Positions 13,598 to 24,671 of a DNA stretch of 64,000 nucleotides are shown one piece after another. Source of the DNA: Tipula vernalis (Eukaryota; Arthropoda; Insecta; Diptera; Tipulidae); assembly GCA_958295665.1 (NCBI GenBank), contig OY282560.1, positions 90,310,311 through 90,374,310 on the forward strand. The letters are read 5' to 3'. The notes beneath the pieces were generated by a model. That model saw only the letters and a list, made by a program, of their open reading frames with translations, did no database searches and was not told the origin of the DNA. The stretch's first letter is position 1; each line of letters starts with the position of its first letter. The position numbers and the translations under genes are program-made.

Positions 13598-13993
13598 TAT
13601 TCAACGAGCATATAATGATAGCAGTTATTCACGAAGATGAAGTTTATCGACACGAGCCGATAGGCGAGTGTCGTAAATCATCTGAGTGAATAACAGCCAT
13701 TATATGCGAGTAGAATACGATACTTTGTCCACGACCGATAAAAAATTGTGTTTTATTATCAAATCCTTTAAATAAACCTAAAATAATTTACGTCATCATT
13801 TTGACGTCTCAATTTAATAATAATGAAAATAGCAAGAGACTACTAGATGAAATTTCAAAAATGAAATTTTTATTTGGTAGTAGTGAATAATGGAAGAAGG
13901 GACTACTAGATAAACTAGCAGTGAATAATGGATATCATTATAATTGAAGGAACAAACGTATAATGAGTATTTTATAAGTTAGTCGTGGACAAA
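13598..13993. repeat. Palindromic element with GTCCACGAC-ended segment
   Basis: The first part, 13598-13716, is one large imperfect palindrome. ATTCAACGAGCATATAATG at its left pairs with CATTATATGCGAGTAGAAT at its right, and the centre reads ACACGAGCCGATAGGCGAGTGT. Directly after it, TTTGTCCACGACCGATAAAA (about 13724-13743) pairs with the inverted TTATAAGTTAGTCGTGGACAAA (about 13972-13993). The two nested inverted repeats suggest a composite non-autonomous element. No ORF is associated with it. Confidence 0.65.
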
Positions 13994-15135
13994 AACCAAT
14001 TTAATTCAACTTTTTTCCATTTTGTGCCGATATATATCCGCATACGCTACCCTTTCAGCTTTTTTTCCCCCGACATGTTTGCTGAATCTCGCTCCTTCCC
14101 CCTCCGAAGTTTCTTAAAGCCCTTGCTGGAGCCCTTGCTTCTAAAGCGTGTCGACGAGAGCTGTTGAAGCCGTTAGCTCCTACAATTCTAAATTCTATTT
14201 AGAAGAGGTGGCACTTTTTTTTCGTATAGTAGTGCGGGAAAGTAGTGTACTGCGATTCTGGTGATATGTTAAAAAAAAAAAATTGAATTGCTCAAAGTTT
14301 TGAAGTACCGCCGTTGTGCACATGCACTGAGATGCCGCGAAAACCTAATTGTTCTTACCGATTTACCGTTAAATTTTACAAATAACGCATGCGCAATATA
14401 AATTATTATAAACACGTGATTGAATACTTCTTTAGTTTGAGTTCGTTAACCCTAAAAAGAATGAATTATTAGAAGATATGAAATTGTTCTATTGCAGTGG
14501 TGAATATTTCAGTTGAATGGCAACGCACATTACCTTTCCAACAACCAGTTTAAGCCATCCAGAATGGAACAAGTTGTGGGAAAGAAGTTTTAATCGCATT
14601 TTACTTCACTTAATAGAATTTGTATTATTTAAAAGTTTTTAGAATATTGGCTCCTTTTATGAATGACGGGTCGATCAATTATCAACATGACTAAGTTATC
14701 GTTTTGTTTTTCATTTGGTAGTATGTAACAATAAATAATCGACACATTAATTACGATTTTACGACAAATAGCGCCAGTCGACATGATATCGAAGCGAGAA
14801 AGACAATCATAATATAGAGGTCATTATTTCTTTGCGAACTAAACTCATTTGAAATGATCTTGCTAATTTGTTTCCGAGTCTAATTTTACTTTTTAAAGAA
14901 TATTTTTCAATTTTAATTCCACTTGTAGCTATTCGGCGGAAAAGACGGAAACTCCATACGCATTCTTGAAGATTTTTAGTGGTTAACTTTTCACTTTTTC
15001 CCAAAAAAATTCTTACATAGTAAAAAAAGGTTTTTTGGCTTCAAGTTTTTCAATGAAAAAATTATAAATGTTACAAAAATTGTACACAAAAGGTTTCTGC
15101 GTTTCTTTAAAAGCAACATAATATAATATAGGGAT
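13994..15135. other. Gene-free region
   Basis: No coding motif or strong repeat was recognised. Short ORFs on both strands near 14.8-15.2 kb look random. Confidence 0.45.
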
Positions 15136-15342
15136 CCGTTCAACATGGCACATTTCAAAATGGAACATTTCAAAATTGAATATGAAAATATGACATAAGG
15201 TACACTATGGCATATTTCAAAACGTTATATGGTACTGGTACACTGCGGCATATGCTATACTGCGACATATTTCAATAAGGCATATTTCAATACGGCATAA
15301 GATTCACTATGACATATTTCAAAACGGCATATATGATTCTAA

Positions 15343-15960
15343 AACTTGGCTATTTCTTAGCCGATTATGATGAAATTTGACAAGTGCAATGAAAATGGAA
15401 TACTAAAATGGATTTTACATGAAGTTCTGAAATGTGGGCAATTAAGGTGGAACTTGGCTATTTATTAACCGAATATGATGAAATTCCACATATACGATGG
15501 AAATGGAATTCTAAAACTGATTTTAGTTGAAGTTCTAGAATATGGCCAATTATTATGGAACATGGAAATTTCTTAATCGATTATGGTGAAATTCGACTAG
15601 TGTTATTGAAATGGGATTCTAAAATGAATTTTAGTTGAAGTTCTGGAATATAGCCAATTTTGATGGAACTTGGCTGTTTCTCAACAGAATATGAAGAAAT
15701 TCGACATATATGATGGAAATGGAATTCTAAAATGACAAGTGCGATTGAAATGTGATTTTAAAATTTTTTTTTTGATGAAATTCTGCGGTATGGCCAATTT
15801 TGATGGAACTTAGCTATCTCTTAACCGATTATGATAAAATTCAACAAATTGAATGGAAATGGGATTCTAAAATGAGTTTTAGATGAAGTTCTGGAATATG
15901 GCCAATAAGGATGGAAATTCATCAAATGCGAAAGAAATGGGATTCAAAAGTGGTTTTAGT
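15343..15960. repeat. 108-bp degenerate tandem repeat array
   Basis: Unit starts (AACTTGGCTATTTCTTA or variants) fall at 15343, 15451, 15559 and 15667, exactly 108 bp apart. The next is at 15807, offset by a 32-bp internal duplication, and a truncated unit follows near 15911. Each unit contains GATTATGATGAAATTCGAC, then AATGGGATTCTAAAATG, then GAAGTTCTGGAATATGGCC. The same unit at the same 108-bp spacing recurs at 22602 and 22710. No reading frame is conserved between units. Confidence 0.85.
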
Positions 15961-16085
15961 CATCAATTGAAAAAAATCAACTAGCTTAATATAATTTTCC
16001 TTCACTTAATGCAATTAAATTTATTCACCCAACGGAAATAAAAATATTGGTAATGCAGATATAATCGGGAAGTGCTTGATATCTA

Positions 16086-17388
16086 TTGGGTGTATGCATT
16101 AAAAACCGGAATTTGATACTAGATGTCATTACTTGTTTATGCGTTATAGTACATCATGGACATATATGTCATTTGAAAGCCTTATTCAATACCTGTCAAA
16201 TGTTTGCAAAGCTGTCAAAATCAGCTAAAAGTTTTTGTTTTGATTGTGCACATCCAACCGATTTCAACGATGGAAAATTTATCAAATTTGCGAAAAAAAC
16301 AGCATTTGCGGGAAGTTTTGTTGAGTCACTTTTTCGCAAACAAAACTGCAGCTGAAAGTCATCGTTTGCTCGTGGATTTGTATGGTGAGCATGCTCTTGC
16401 AAAAACACAGTGCTTTGAGTGGTTTAGTCGCTTCAAAAGTGGTGATTTTGACATCAAGGACAAAGAGCGTCCTGGTCAGCCGAAAAAGTTTGAGAATGAA
16501 GAATTGGAGGCATTACTCGATCAAGATTCTTGTCAAACGCAAGAAGAACTTGCAGAATCATTGGGAGTTGATCAAACAACAATTTCCAGACGTTTGAAAG
16601 CCTTGGGATTCATCCAAAAGATGGGAAATTGAGTGTCATACGAGTTGAAGCCAAGAGACGTGGAAAGGCGATTTTGCATGTCCGAAATGCTGCTCGAGCG
16701 CCACAAAAAGAAGTCGTTTTTGCATCGTATTGTCACTGGCGATGAAAAATGGATCCATTACGATAATCCCAAGCGCAAAAAAGCGTATGTCAAGAAAGGC
16801 GAGGCCGGCCCATCGACACCAAAGCCGAATATTCACGGGGCCAAGGTCATGTTGTGCATTTGGTGGGACCAGCTAGGTGTGATCCACTATGAGCTGTTGC
16901 CAAGTGGCCAAACCATCAATGCCCAACTCTATCGCCAACAATTGATCCGATTGAAGAAGAAAATCCAGGCAGAGCGGCCAACGTATGCGACCAGACACGA
17001 GTCAATCATTTTCCACCACGATAACGCTCGGCCACATATTGCGGCGCCGGTCAAAAATTACCTGGAGAATAACGAATGAGAAATTCTGCCTCACCCGCCT
17101 TATAGCCCAGACCTTGCTCCTTCCGACTACCACCTATTTCGATCCATGCAGAATGCCCTATCAGGAATACGCTTCACTTCAGTTCAAGGTATCGAAAATT
17201 GGCTTGATTCGTTTTTGGCCGCCAAGCTGGCGCAGTTTTTCTGGGATGGAATCCATAAATTGCCAGAAAGATGGGAAAAAGTAGTAGGTAGCGATGGGCA
17301 ATACTTTAAATAAAAAATTTTGTAACATTTTTCCATAATAAAGGCTCAAATTTCATAAAAAATTCCGGTTTTTAATGCATACACCCAA
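16086..17388 (+). mobile_element. Nearly full-length mariner transposon, 1303 bp
   Basis: The 28-bp terminal inverted repeats at 16086-16113 and 17361-17388 are perfect reverse complements (outer end TTGGGTGTATGCATTAAAAA). They are flanked by a TA duplication (16084-16085 and 17389-17390), as expected for mariner. The single internal gene is described separately and is broken by two stop codons. The perfect repeats and collinear coding region indicate a recent insertion, younger than the tandem-repeat element it interrupts. Confidence 0.97.
16270..17313 (+). pseudogene. mariner transposase, broken by two Trp-to-stop changes
   Basis: The frame runs 348 codons from ATG 16270 to TAA 17311 with no frameshift, the normal mariner length. 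Two paired helix-turn-helix regions fill roughly residues 1-115, with RPGQPKK between them. The catalytic triad is intact: Asp158 in TGDEKW (16741), Asp251 in HHDNARPH (17020) and Asp286 in SPDLAPSDYHLF (17125). There are 34 residues between the last two, the D34D signature of mariner. TGA codons at 16630 (codon 121) and 17077 (codon 270) fall where relatives have Trp: before the position of the WVPHEL-like motif (here VSYEL) and in the segment before LPHPPYSPD. Each is explained by one G-to-A change. An active protein is therefore not expected. Cut-and-paste transposition at TA is the ancestral role. Confidence 0.95.
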
Positions 17389-17765
17389 TATAATTTTAAA
17401 TTTTTATTTAAATCTAATTTTAAAAGTAAAAATATCTTTATTATTCCTTCAGGTTTATTTTTATTCATACAAATTATTTTGAAAGAAGGAACTAATTTTG
17501 TACCAACATCAAAATTTAGCAACATAATTGGCTAATCGCTAATTTATTCCAGGATTTTGTATTGTTTTAGTAATGATTTTTTGGAACTCGTTTATAATTA
17601 TTTAAAAAAAATCCTAACCTACATAATTCAACATATTCCACGAAACTAGAGTTCTAAAATGGCGTTTAGATAAAATTCTAAAATATGCCGTTTTGAATAT
17701 TTGCCGTTTTGAGATATGCCGTTTTAAAATATGCTGTTATAATATCTCAACAAAATTAAGAATTT

Positions 17766-18829
17766 GTAACGTTTACATTTAAAAATGTGTCTTAGAAAAA
17801 AAAAATTCTCATATGCGAGAAATATTTTTTTTGAAAACTTTGTTTTTCCCCTTATTTCTAATTTTTTGGATAACATCAGTTTTTTTACATTACTACTCTA
17901 TAAACTACAAGGTGCTCTTGATTTAATTCATGAGACCTTAATTCTTAATTTGTGGAGTTGAAATTTAAATTTATGTTGGTTTACAAAAGCTTGGTTTTCT
18001 ATTTTAAATTAGACCAATTTATTTAATGTACATACTTTAAATTTTATGGGAATCTTTTTTATAAAAATTATAAAATTTTCAGTTTTTAATTCAATTTGAA
18101 GTTTTTAGAGTTGATTTCAAAACATTAAATTTAAATTTCGTTAAACGATAGCCGTTTGAAAGTTGGTTAAAAAAAGGCATAAAATCCATAATTCTAAATA
18201 AAATGAGAAATGTATTCGTCATTGGAATTACTAAATTTTCAAATTTGTTGATGACCTATTTCGGATATTGAAAATCAGATAAAATTAAAGTAAAATGGGT
18301 TTAAATTAGTTAATTCGTAAATGTCATTAAACTTTTAAATTTAGAACTCACAAATCCAAATATGCAAATTTTATCAATTTCTATTGGATTGTAAAGGGTC
18401 AGTTAATAAACAGAACAGCCTTTTCTTAAAATAAAGAGCCCTAATTCAAAGGAATCGGCGCAACATCAAAAATGAACCGTCAGAAACCATCACAATAAAC
18501 AAAAACGAAGAAAAATAAAATATTCAGCCGTAAACAAAATACAAGTGAGTGTCACATCACTCTTTGGTCGGCAATTCCATTCGTTTATTTACGAAGCAAA
18601 TATTCCATTATCATCTTACTTGTTTTAGTTTTAGTCATTCATAGGGTTAAGCTGTTGTCCAGTCATCATTATTTTAAACCGAATAGAGAAAAACAAATTG
18701 ATAAAGAAATAGATGAAATAAGCATTAAACCGAAAATAGGAAAGATCCCCAAGCCGACAGCAGCCCGATGGGAGTGAATGAGTTTATTTGAACTTGACCG
18801 AAAATATAATTTTTAGCCTAAACAAAAAA
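17766..18829. other. Gene-free AT-rich region
   Basis: No ORF of note, no known motif and no strong repeat was recognised. Confidence 0.45.
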
Positions 18830-19190
18830 CACTGTTGATTATTAAACAGAAAAAAATTTACGTAAATGGGCAAAGGTCGATGGAGTGATGAATCTCGTTT
18901 CGTGGTCATACTTAGAGATAGTCGATCGAGAGTTCTGCGAACCAAAGACGAAGCATAGAATAATGATTGTTTTATAAAGAAAATTAAGCTTCCTGCATCC
19001 TCGATGGTATGGGGACGCATGTCAGCTGCAGGAGTCGGTAGTCTCCACTTCGATGATGATATGATCGGTGCGGAAAAATATATTACTATTCTGCAAGAAA
19101 AATTTTGAGATATCGTGGAACAAAATAAAAAAATAATTGCCTTTCAGACTTGCTAGGACAATTGATAAACTAGAAATGAAATTTAGAAAC
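18830..19190 (+). pseudogene. Tc1-like transposase fragment
   Basis: The plus-strand translation around 18878-18904 reads RWSDESRF, the Tc1 motif carrying the first catalytic Asp. It is followed at about 19000-19090 by SMVWGRMSAAGVGSL and then EKYITILQEKF, the Tc1 segment upstream of the second catalytic Asp. In-frame stops occur (at about 18956 and 19105), and the expected FQQDNA region is only dimly visible near 19145. A dead fragment without visible terminal repeats. Confidence 0.8.
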
Positions 19191-19719
19191 GAATGAACTT
19201 GTATCTTAACTGACTTAAAAGTTTATTATAAACGGAACACATCTAAGGTTTGTCATGACCGCCTCATTTGCTGAATCTAAATAATAATTTCAAACGTGTG
19301 GAAGACTTCGGTCAATTTTGTTTCCAATAGTTCGAATTTTTTTTCCCTTATAGTAACAATAATTTTCAATAATACTTTACATGTTAGAAGATCGATTCCG
19401 GATAGCTCTTTGATCGGTTCATTTTTAACAACTGCTCTTTCTCAAATAGTTGTTGCTGTCCGAAAGCAATCTTCGAAAGTATTATAGTATTAAAAATCAT
19501 TGTTACTATAAGGAAAAAAGTTTTTTCAATTAAATTACAATAAAAATAAAATAAAGTTTTTAAAAATAACATTCTACAGTAAAAGCTTAAAAAACGAATA
19601 CTCAATGGCATTTAAAACCAACCAAAACAGAAGACAACCAAAATCACAAAACATACGGAGTTCTGTTTACCCCACTCCCTTATTGATCCTTACTAACAAA
19701 TTAACGTTTATTCAAGGTA
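19191..19719. other. Gene-free region
   Basis: No recognisable gene. Overlapping short ORFs on both strands at 19296-19611 look random. Confidence 0.4.
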
Positions 19720-21010
19720 GAATTATTTTGTTTCACTTGCTATGAAGACAATTCTACTCACGTCATACGAAATGCAAATTGTATAAAGCCAATATTTAAT
19801 AAAAACAAATACCTCAAACTGATAACATCACATGATTTTATGTATTCAATTGGAAAACGATGCATTCGTAAATCATGGATTCAATTTTCAACAGTAAAAT
19901 GTTGTTTGGCAATTGGCGTTCTTTAATTCATCATTTGCGATGATCGTTTGAATCTGTTCTTTTTTTTTTTTTCAAATTTATCAAACAAATCGCGATACAT
20001 ATGTACAACTAAACAGATTTGACTACTTATAGTAAATGTACAAAATACAAACCGTGCGATTACATAAATAAATTTCGTTATCATTTTATGTGATGTAATT
20101 AATCAAGATCAGAATACTGTGAAGCAAAGTTTACCTACATTTTAGTAATTAGAAAACCACTATAACATCACTTTTTCTTGTTTAAATTAAACTTTAATTT
20201 TTGACATTTAATAATTATTATCAAACACAAAATAATTTCAAATAACTTCACTTTGCGAATAAATTTATGTGACTACAAAACAATAATACGTTCGAACTGT
20301 TTCAAACCTTTCGCACAACTGTTTATTATTTATGTTGGTTCTTAATAAATATTTGGAATTTGACTATTTTAGTTTTTATTTATCTTTGGTTTTGTTATTA
20401 TTACTTTTGTGTCTAAAGTTTAATTTTAGTCATTTTAGTCAGAGATATTTTACAGCAAACAAATTAATCAATCAATCATATTTCAGATTTTTACTCAAAT
20501 ACATAATTGGTCATCGCATTTTACTCTTACTGAACTTGAAATTAATCTGAAATTTTGAATTTTACTCATACTGAACTTGAAAACATTAAAAAAGTTAAGA
20601 GTTATTTAATTTTTTGTAAGTCCCAAAAATGTTGGGATTCATTTCATTTGTGTTTTAAATCGAAATTCCAAACTTTTGTGACCTGCATTAGTAAATGTAC
20701 ATTGAAAAGTTATTTTAATTCATTTTATACATTAGAGCTTACAGGATGGGGCTGCCGCCCCAAACCACCGCTTTGAAGATTTATAGAAATTCCAACATTG
20801 ATTCATTCCGTTATTAAAATAGAGAACTTTCCAAAGCCGTTTAGCTTTGAATGTTTTAATTTATTTTTTGGTTGGCTTATCCACTGTGTTAGCGAATTAC
20901 CAACTTTGCAGGCACATACCAAAGCAATTGTATCGCTTCTACTGATAGTTATACCACAAACCTATCAAGTTGATTTTTAGTTGGCTTAATGCGTTGTGGT
21001 AGAATAGAAC
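19720..21010. repeat. Dispersed repeat family A, copy 2
   Basis: Matches 8930-10510 in the same orientation, with many substitutions and indels. Shared landmarks are TTAATAAAAACAAATACC...ACTGATAAC, CGTAAATCATGGATTC, ACGTTCGAACTGTTTCAAAC (20290-20309), GCAAACAAATTAATCAATC, and the 3' block AACTTTGCAGGCACATACC then TATCGCTTCTACTGATAG (20929-20946). There is no ORF of note. Spacing differs from copy 1 because copy 1 carries a nested insertion and each copy has its own deletions. Confidence 0.6.
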
Positions 21011-21582
21011 CAACGAAAGTATTGGAGACGATTGCCAATTTGATTCTGGAAAACGAAAATTAAAATTAGATGTTCCTTTTTCAGATTACAAAATTACTTA
21101 TTTCTTTCATTTTACAAACACTTCATTCAAATATAAAAGTTGGGACATTGGGCCTTATTTCATTAAGGGTTATTTCATAAAGGCAAGACAGTGCAAACAG
21201 AAGTTTTCTTTTGTCAGTAGAGACGCAGAATTAGGACAATTTTTTTTTGTTCAACGGAATTTTTTGTTTGACACCGGGCATGTTGGATAAAAATTTCCAA
21301 AATTTTTAAAAATATGTTTCTCGAACCCACTTAGGATTTGTTGAGCTACAATATTGACAATTATGTCGATTTAAAATTCGGTTTTTGTTAAAATTACTTT
21401 TAGCAGTCCACATAATTTGCGGTAAAATCGATGATCTTCTTCATTATATTGTTCGTCTCCTCGCAATGAAGGATAGTCATCGCTCCCCAACTATTTGTCG
21501 TAGGTGCTGCACCATGCCGTGTATTTTAGAAGCGTGATATCGATATTTTTTTAACCTATCTTATTTTCGAGATTTTTTGTCA
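21011..21582. other. Gene-free region
   Basis: No coding motif or strong repeat was recognised by eye. Confidence 0.4.
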
Positions 21583-22030
21583 TTTATTCAAAATGAATTT
21601 TATTTAAGTACACATTGGCCATTATTATCTATGACCTTTTGCCATTTTTCCGGAATGAAACTTTCGTAATTCCATCGGTGTAGAACTTCTTTGGTTTATC
21701 GGCGAAAAAATTGGTCAAGTGATTTTCGCAGTCCTTCTTTGAAGCCAACTTTAGACCATTAAGGGAGTTTTGCAGAAATCGAAATAAATGGTAGTCAGAG
21801 TATGCGACTTCCCAGCCAAGCTCTCTCAATTTTTGCCGGGTCATCAAAGATGTGTGCTCTGGCGTTGTCAATCGATCAAATCATCTACATAGTGGTCATT
21901 TTTGTCGGGTCATCAAAGATGTGTGGTCTGGCGTTGTCATGATGGAAGACAACACCCATGGAATAGAAGCGAGCAAATTATCTACATACTGTTGCAATTG
22001 ATAAAACATCTTAACCGTAATCACCACAAT
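21583..22030 (-). pseudogene. mariner transposase C-terminal fragment with internal duplication
   Basis: On the minus strand, 21871-21629 reads THTSLMTRQKLRELGWEV-like sequence, then SDYHLF, then QNSLNGLKLASKKDCENHL and FFADKPKKFY, the C-terminal third of a mariner transposase. The block carrying LPHPPYSPDLAP is deleted, so WEV joins directly to YSDYHLF. A frameshift separates the final EKWQKVIDNNGQ region (about 21605-21650). Upstream, the DNA encoding TTPDHTSLMTRQK is duplicated (about 21830-21870 and 21895-21940). It is a different lineage from the 16-kb mariner and clearly dead. Confidence 0.85.
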
Positions 22031-22590
22031 TTTTTTCAAAAATTTCACTCGTTTTCACACTAATATAACTTTTGGGTCGCTGATTACGGATTTATGGTCA
22101 ATTTGCTTTTTCTGAACACAATTAACCTCAAAACCTTATTTTAAAGCGGCCATATTGGATCCGCCATTTTCAATTAAATTTTTGTAACCTCAGGTTCGTA
22201 ATTAGCAAGCCTTAAAAATACTTTTCTATATCCAGGTTTGTAAATTTTTTGAATAAATATGAAACAGTCTAACTAAAGGTTACCGTGGCCAGATTGTAAC
22301 ATCTTGATGGAAATGTAAATAATGAAGATGTCTTCTTTGAGATATAAAATTTGGACCATAAATTCATAACCAGCGTTATACCGAATACGAATTGTAAATT
22401 TTGTCATTTTATTTTGCAATAAAAATCTAACAAAAAATAAGCAAGTCTTTTCAGGTGCGGTAACTTTGATTTATATCGCATTTAAAACCGAATAGAATAA
22501 TAGATCCGAATGTTGAAAATTTGGATATCGTATAGAAGGTTATTCCAATAGCATTTTCAAGACAAATTCAGACTGATTGATCTGAATTTG
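22031..22590. other. Gene-free region
   Basis: No recognisable gene. It may include non-coding sequence of the adjoining mariner relic, but no terminal repeat was identified. Confidence 0.4.
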
Positions 22591-22594
22591 AATC

Positions 22595-22790
22595 AAAAAG
22601 GAACTTGGTTATTTCTTAACCGATTATAATGAAATTCAGTAGGTACGATCGAAATGGAATTCTAAAATGATTTCTAGCTGAAGTAACGGGATATGGCCAG
22701 TTAGGAAGGAACTTGGCTATTTTGGTTAATTCTTAAACGACTATGATGAAATTCGACCAGTACAACATGAAATCGGTTAATAAACAACCA
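22595..22790. repeat. Second locus of the 108-bp tandem repeat
   Basis: Unit starts GAACTTGGTTATTTCTTAAC and GAACTTGGCTATTTT lie at about 22602 and 22710, the same 108-bp period as at 15343-15960. The internal motifs are the same (ATGAAATTCAGTAGG, AATGGAATTCTAAAATGATT, GGATATGGCCAG). About 1.7 units are present, in the same orientation as the main array 7 kb away. Confidence 0.8.
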
Positions 22791-23609
22791 ATTTCGATTC
22801 AAGATGATAAAATCTAAAATATGATTTTGTCCAAATAAATTGGCTAATATAGCGTGGGTGAATAATTTTTTTAATGATCTTGGAGATTACTGTAAGAATT
22901 GAAATAGACCTGCGCATTTTGATGGATCTAAGCAGTTTCCAATCTTAAAAATTGGTAAAATTTGCAAATCCATACATGGTGAAGTTCGTCAGTCGATTGT
23001 TGGAATAGTATGAAGCTTCCATAAATATTTTGTTAGGAATTTCGCGGTATTTTTAACTCCTATTGCAGAGCTGCTATTAAGTTGATGAATTCCAAAGTAG
23101 ATCCATTAGAAGTTGGTTTTAAAAAATGATTAGAAATGGAAAAATATTAAAAATGTTTGAAACAGTCTTATAATAGTTTTACTAAATATACTGAGAGTAA
23201 GTAATAAATCCACAGACTACAAAAATGCAAGCAACGATTGCTGTAAAAATTTCATAATCGCGAAACAAACTTACCAAGCAATAGTAAATCCAGAGATTAC
23301 CGAAAAATAACGCTTTTAACAACAACTAAATAAACATTGGGCCCAATTAGCGAATTCTTAGCAACATGTTAAGTAAAATCGACGGTCATACCAACATGGT
23401 AGGGGGCTTAAAAGCGCTCATTGCCAAACAAAAAAAAAACAGTTATCAAATGGTGAACAAATAGTTAAGAAGAAAAAATTTCATTTCGGAAAATTTAATT
23501 TTTTTCGTGAAAAATAAATTTATTTCACTTTCGACGATGGCCAGTTTGCATGACGATTCGGTGAATTTTAATTGAATGTGGAGCTTTAATTTATATTCTA
23601 TAAACTTGT
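22791..23609. other. Gene-free region
   Basis: No coding motif or clear repeat boundary was seen. Confidence 0.4.
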
Positions 23610-23910
23610 GTATTTTATTTCCGCGTTTGCCTTGTCACAGATTAATTCTTTTTCAGTCACAATTGGTCTCATATGCACGCAAATTGCCTAAATCAAAACA
23701 AACATTATTTAATCAAAACAAATAACTGATAACAGCACATGCTTTTAATTATTCAATTAACAAACGATGTCTCGTGAATCATGAATCATCGATTAATTTT
23801 TCTCTTTCCCCAATTTACCAAATTATCGCACATACAAGTCACACGGTATGATGCACACAATGAGATTTTATAAGATCGTCGTACATTTTATGTGATACAG
23901 TTCATTGGGT
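23610..23910. repeat. Dispersed repeat family A, copy 3 (partial)
   Basis: Shares with copy 1 the sequence CAGTCACAATTGGTCTCATATGCACGCAAATTG, here with changes, followed by CTTTTAATTATTCAATTAAC and CTCGTGAATCATGAATCATC. With copy 2 it shares CATTTTATGTGAT near its end. Only the 5' third of the family is represented. Confidence 0.6.
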
Positions 23911-23968
23911 TAACATAATATGTTTTGGTAAAATTTAACCGGAATTTCTGTTGGTTTTGACTGTTAAA

Positions 23969-24671
23969 GCGTGATTTACACGTTCCAACAATGTTTCCCA
24001 ACAAAAAATGAAGAGATTAGTATATCGCGAATTTCATTTGAAAGACAAGAACAAATATATAAACAAACAAAATTTTGTTGGACTTTTTTTTCTTTTTTTT
24101 CCAACTTTGTTTCCATAAAATTTTTTTTTGACTATAAAATATACTCGACCCGAGTATATTTTATGGAAACAAACAACAACAAACACATTAAAAATGGCGA
24201 TTTGTAAAATTTTTATAGCGCTTTATTTTTATTTTATTAAATTTTTATTTAAAAATTAAAATTTACGTTCGAACAATTTTCATTTTAGCCAAGAAAAGTC
24301 GTAATTTTGATAAATGAAGTGGTATCGCTGCGGCATTCGCCAAAAATTACATTGTCGATTTTATACCGCCAAAAAATTATAGCATGCCCGACATTTTTGT
24401 TTTATTTTTTTATAAATTTTTGTTTAAAAATGGAAGTTTACTTTCGAAAAGCTATATTTTAGCCAGAAAAGTTGTAATTTTGAAACATAAAGTTGTATTA
24501 TCGCCCTATTCGACATCATAGATTTTATACCGCCAAAAAGTTATAGCATGACCGACATTTTCGTTTTATACTTTTCTCTTTTTATCGCATGTAAATATTT
24601 TCTATTGCGTGTAGCTCTAAGTCTCAACAAAAAAAAAGTTGGAAAACATTGTTGGAACGTGTAAATCACGC
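23969..24671. mobile_element. Non-autonomous DNA element with about 35-bp terminal inverted repeats
   Basis: The left end GCGTGATTTACACGTTCCAA (from 23969) and right end TTGGAACGTGTAAATCACGC (to 24671) are reverse complements. Matching continues inward through CAATGTTTCC(C)AAC. Inside, a segment of about 175 bp is duplicated in tandem (about 24240-24415 and 24415-24580; landmark TTATACCGCCAAAAA). A 14-bp-stem palindrome, ATAAAATATACTCG-ACC-CGAGTATATTTTAT, lies at about 24134-24164. No transposase is visible. The superfamily is unknown because no clean target duplication is seen. Confidence 0.75.

Larger units (their letters stand above)
15136..17765. mobile_element. Foldback-like element: inverted short-repeat ends around a 108-bp tandem array, split by a mariner
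   Basis: The left end (15143-15340) holds several copies of a short unit like GGCATATTTCAAAACGGCAT. The right end (17684-17750) holds the same unit in reverse complement (ATGCCGTTTTGAATAT and so on). Between them is a degenerate 108-bp tandem array. Part of one more unit in the same direct orientation lies just inside the right end (TTCTAAAATGGCGTTTAGAT, about 17651-17670). A mariner has inserted in the middle. Inverted arrays of short repeats flanking tandem repeats resemble foldback-type transposons; a Helentron-like identity is an alternative. There is no coding capacity apart from the mariner. Confidence 0.55.

Noticed and set aside
16196..17284. Other-frame ORFs overlapping the mariner
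   Set aside because: They are shadows of the transposase frame, which alone carries the mariner motifs.
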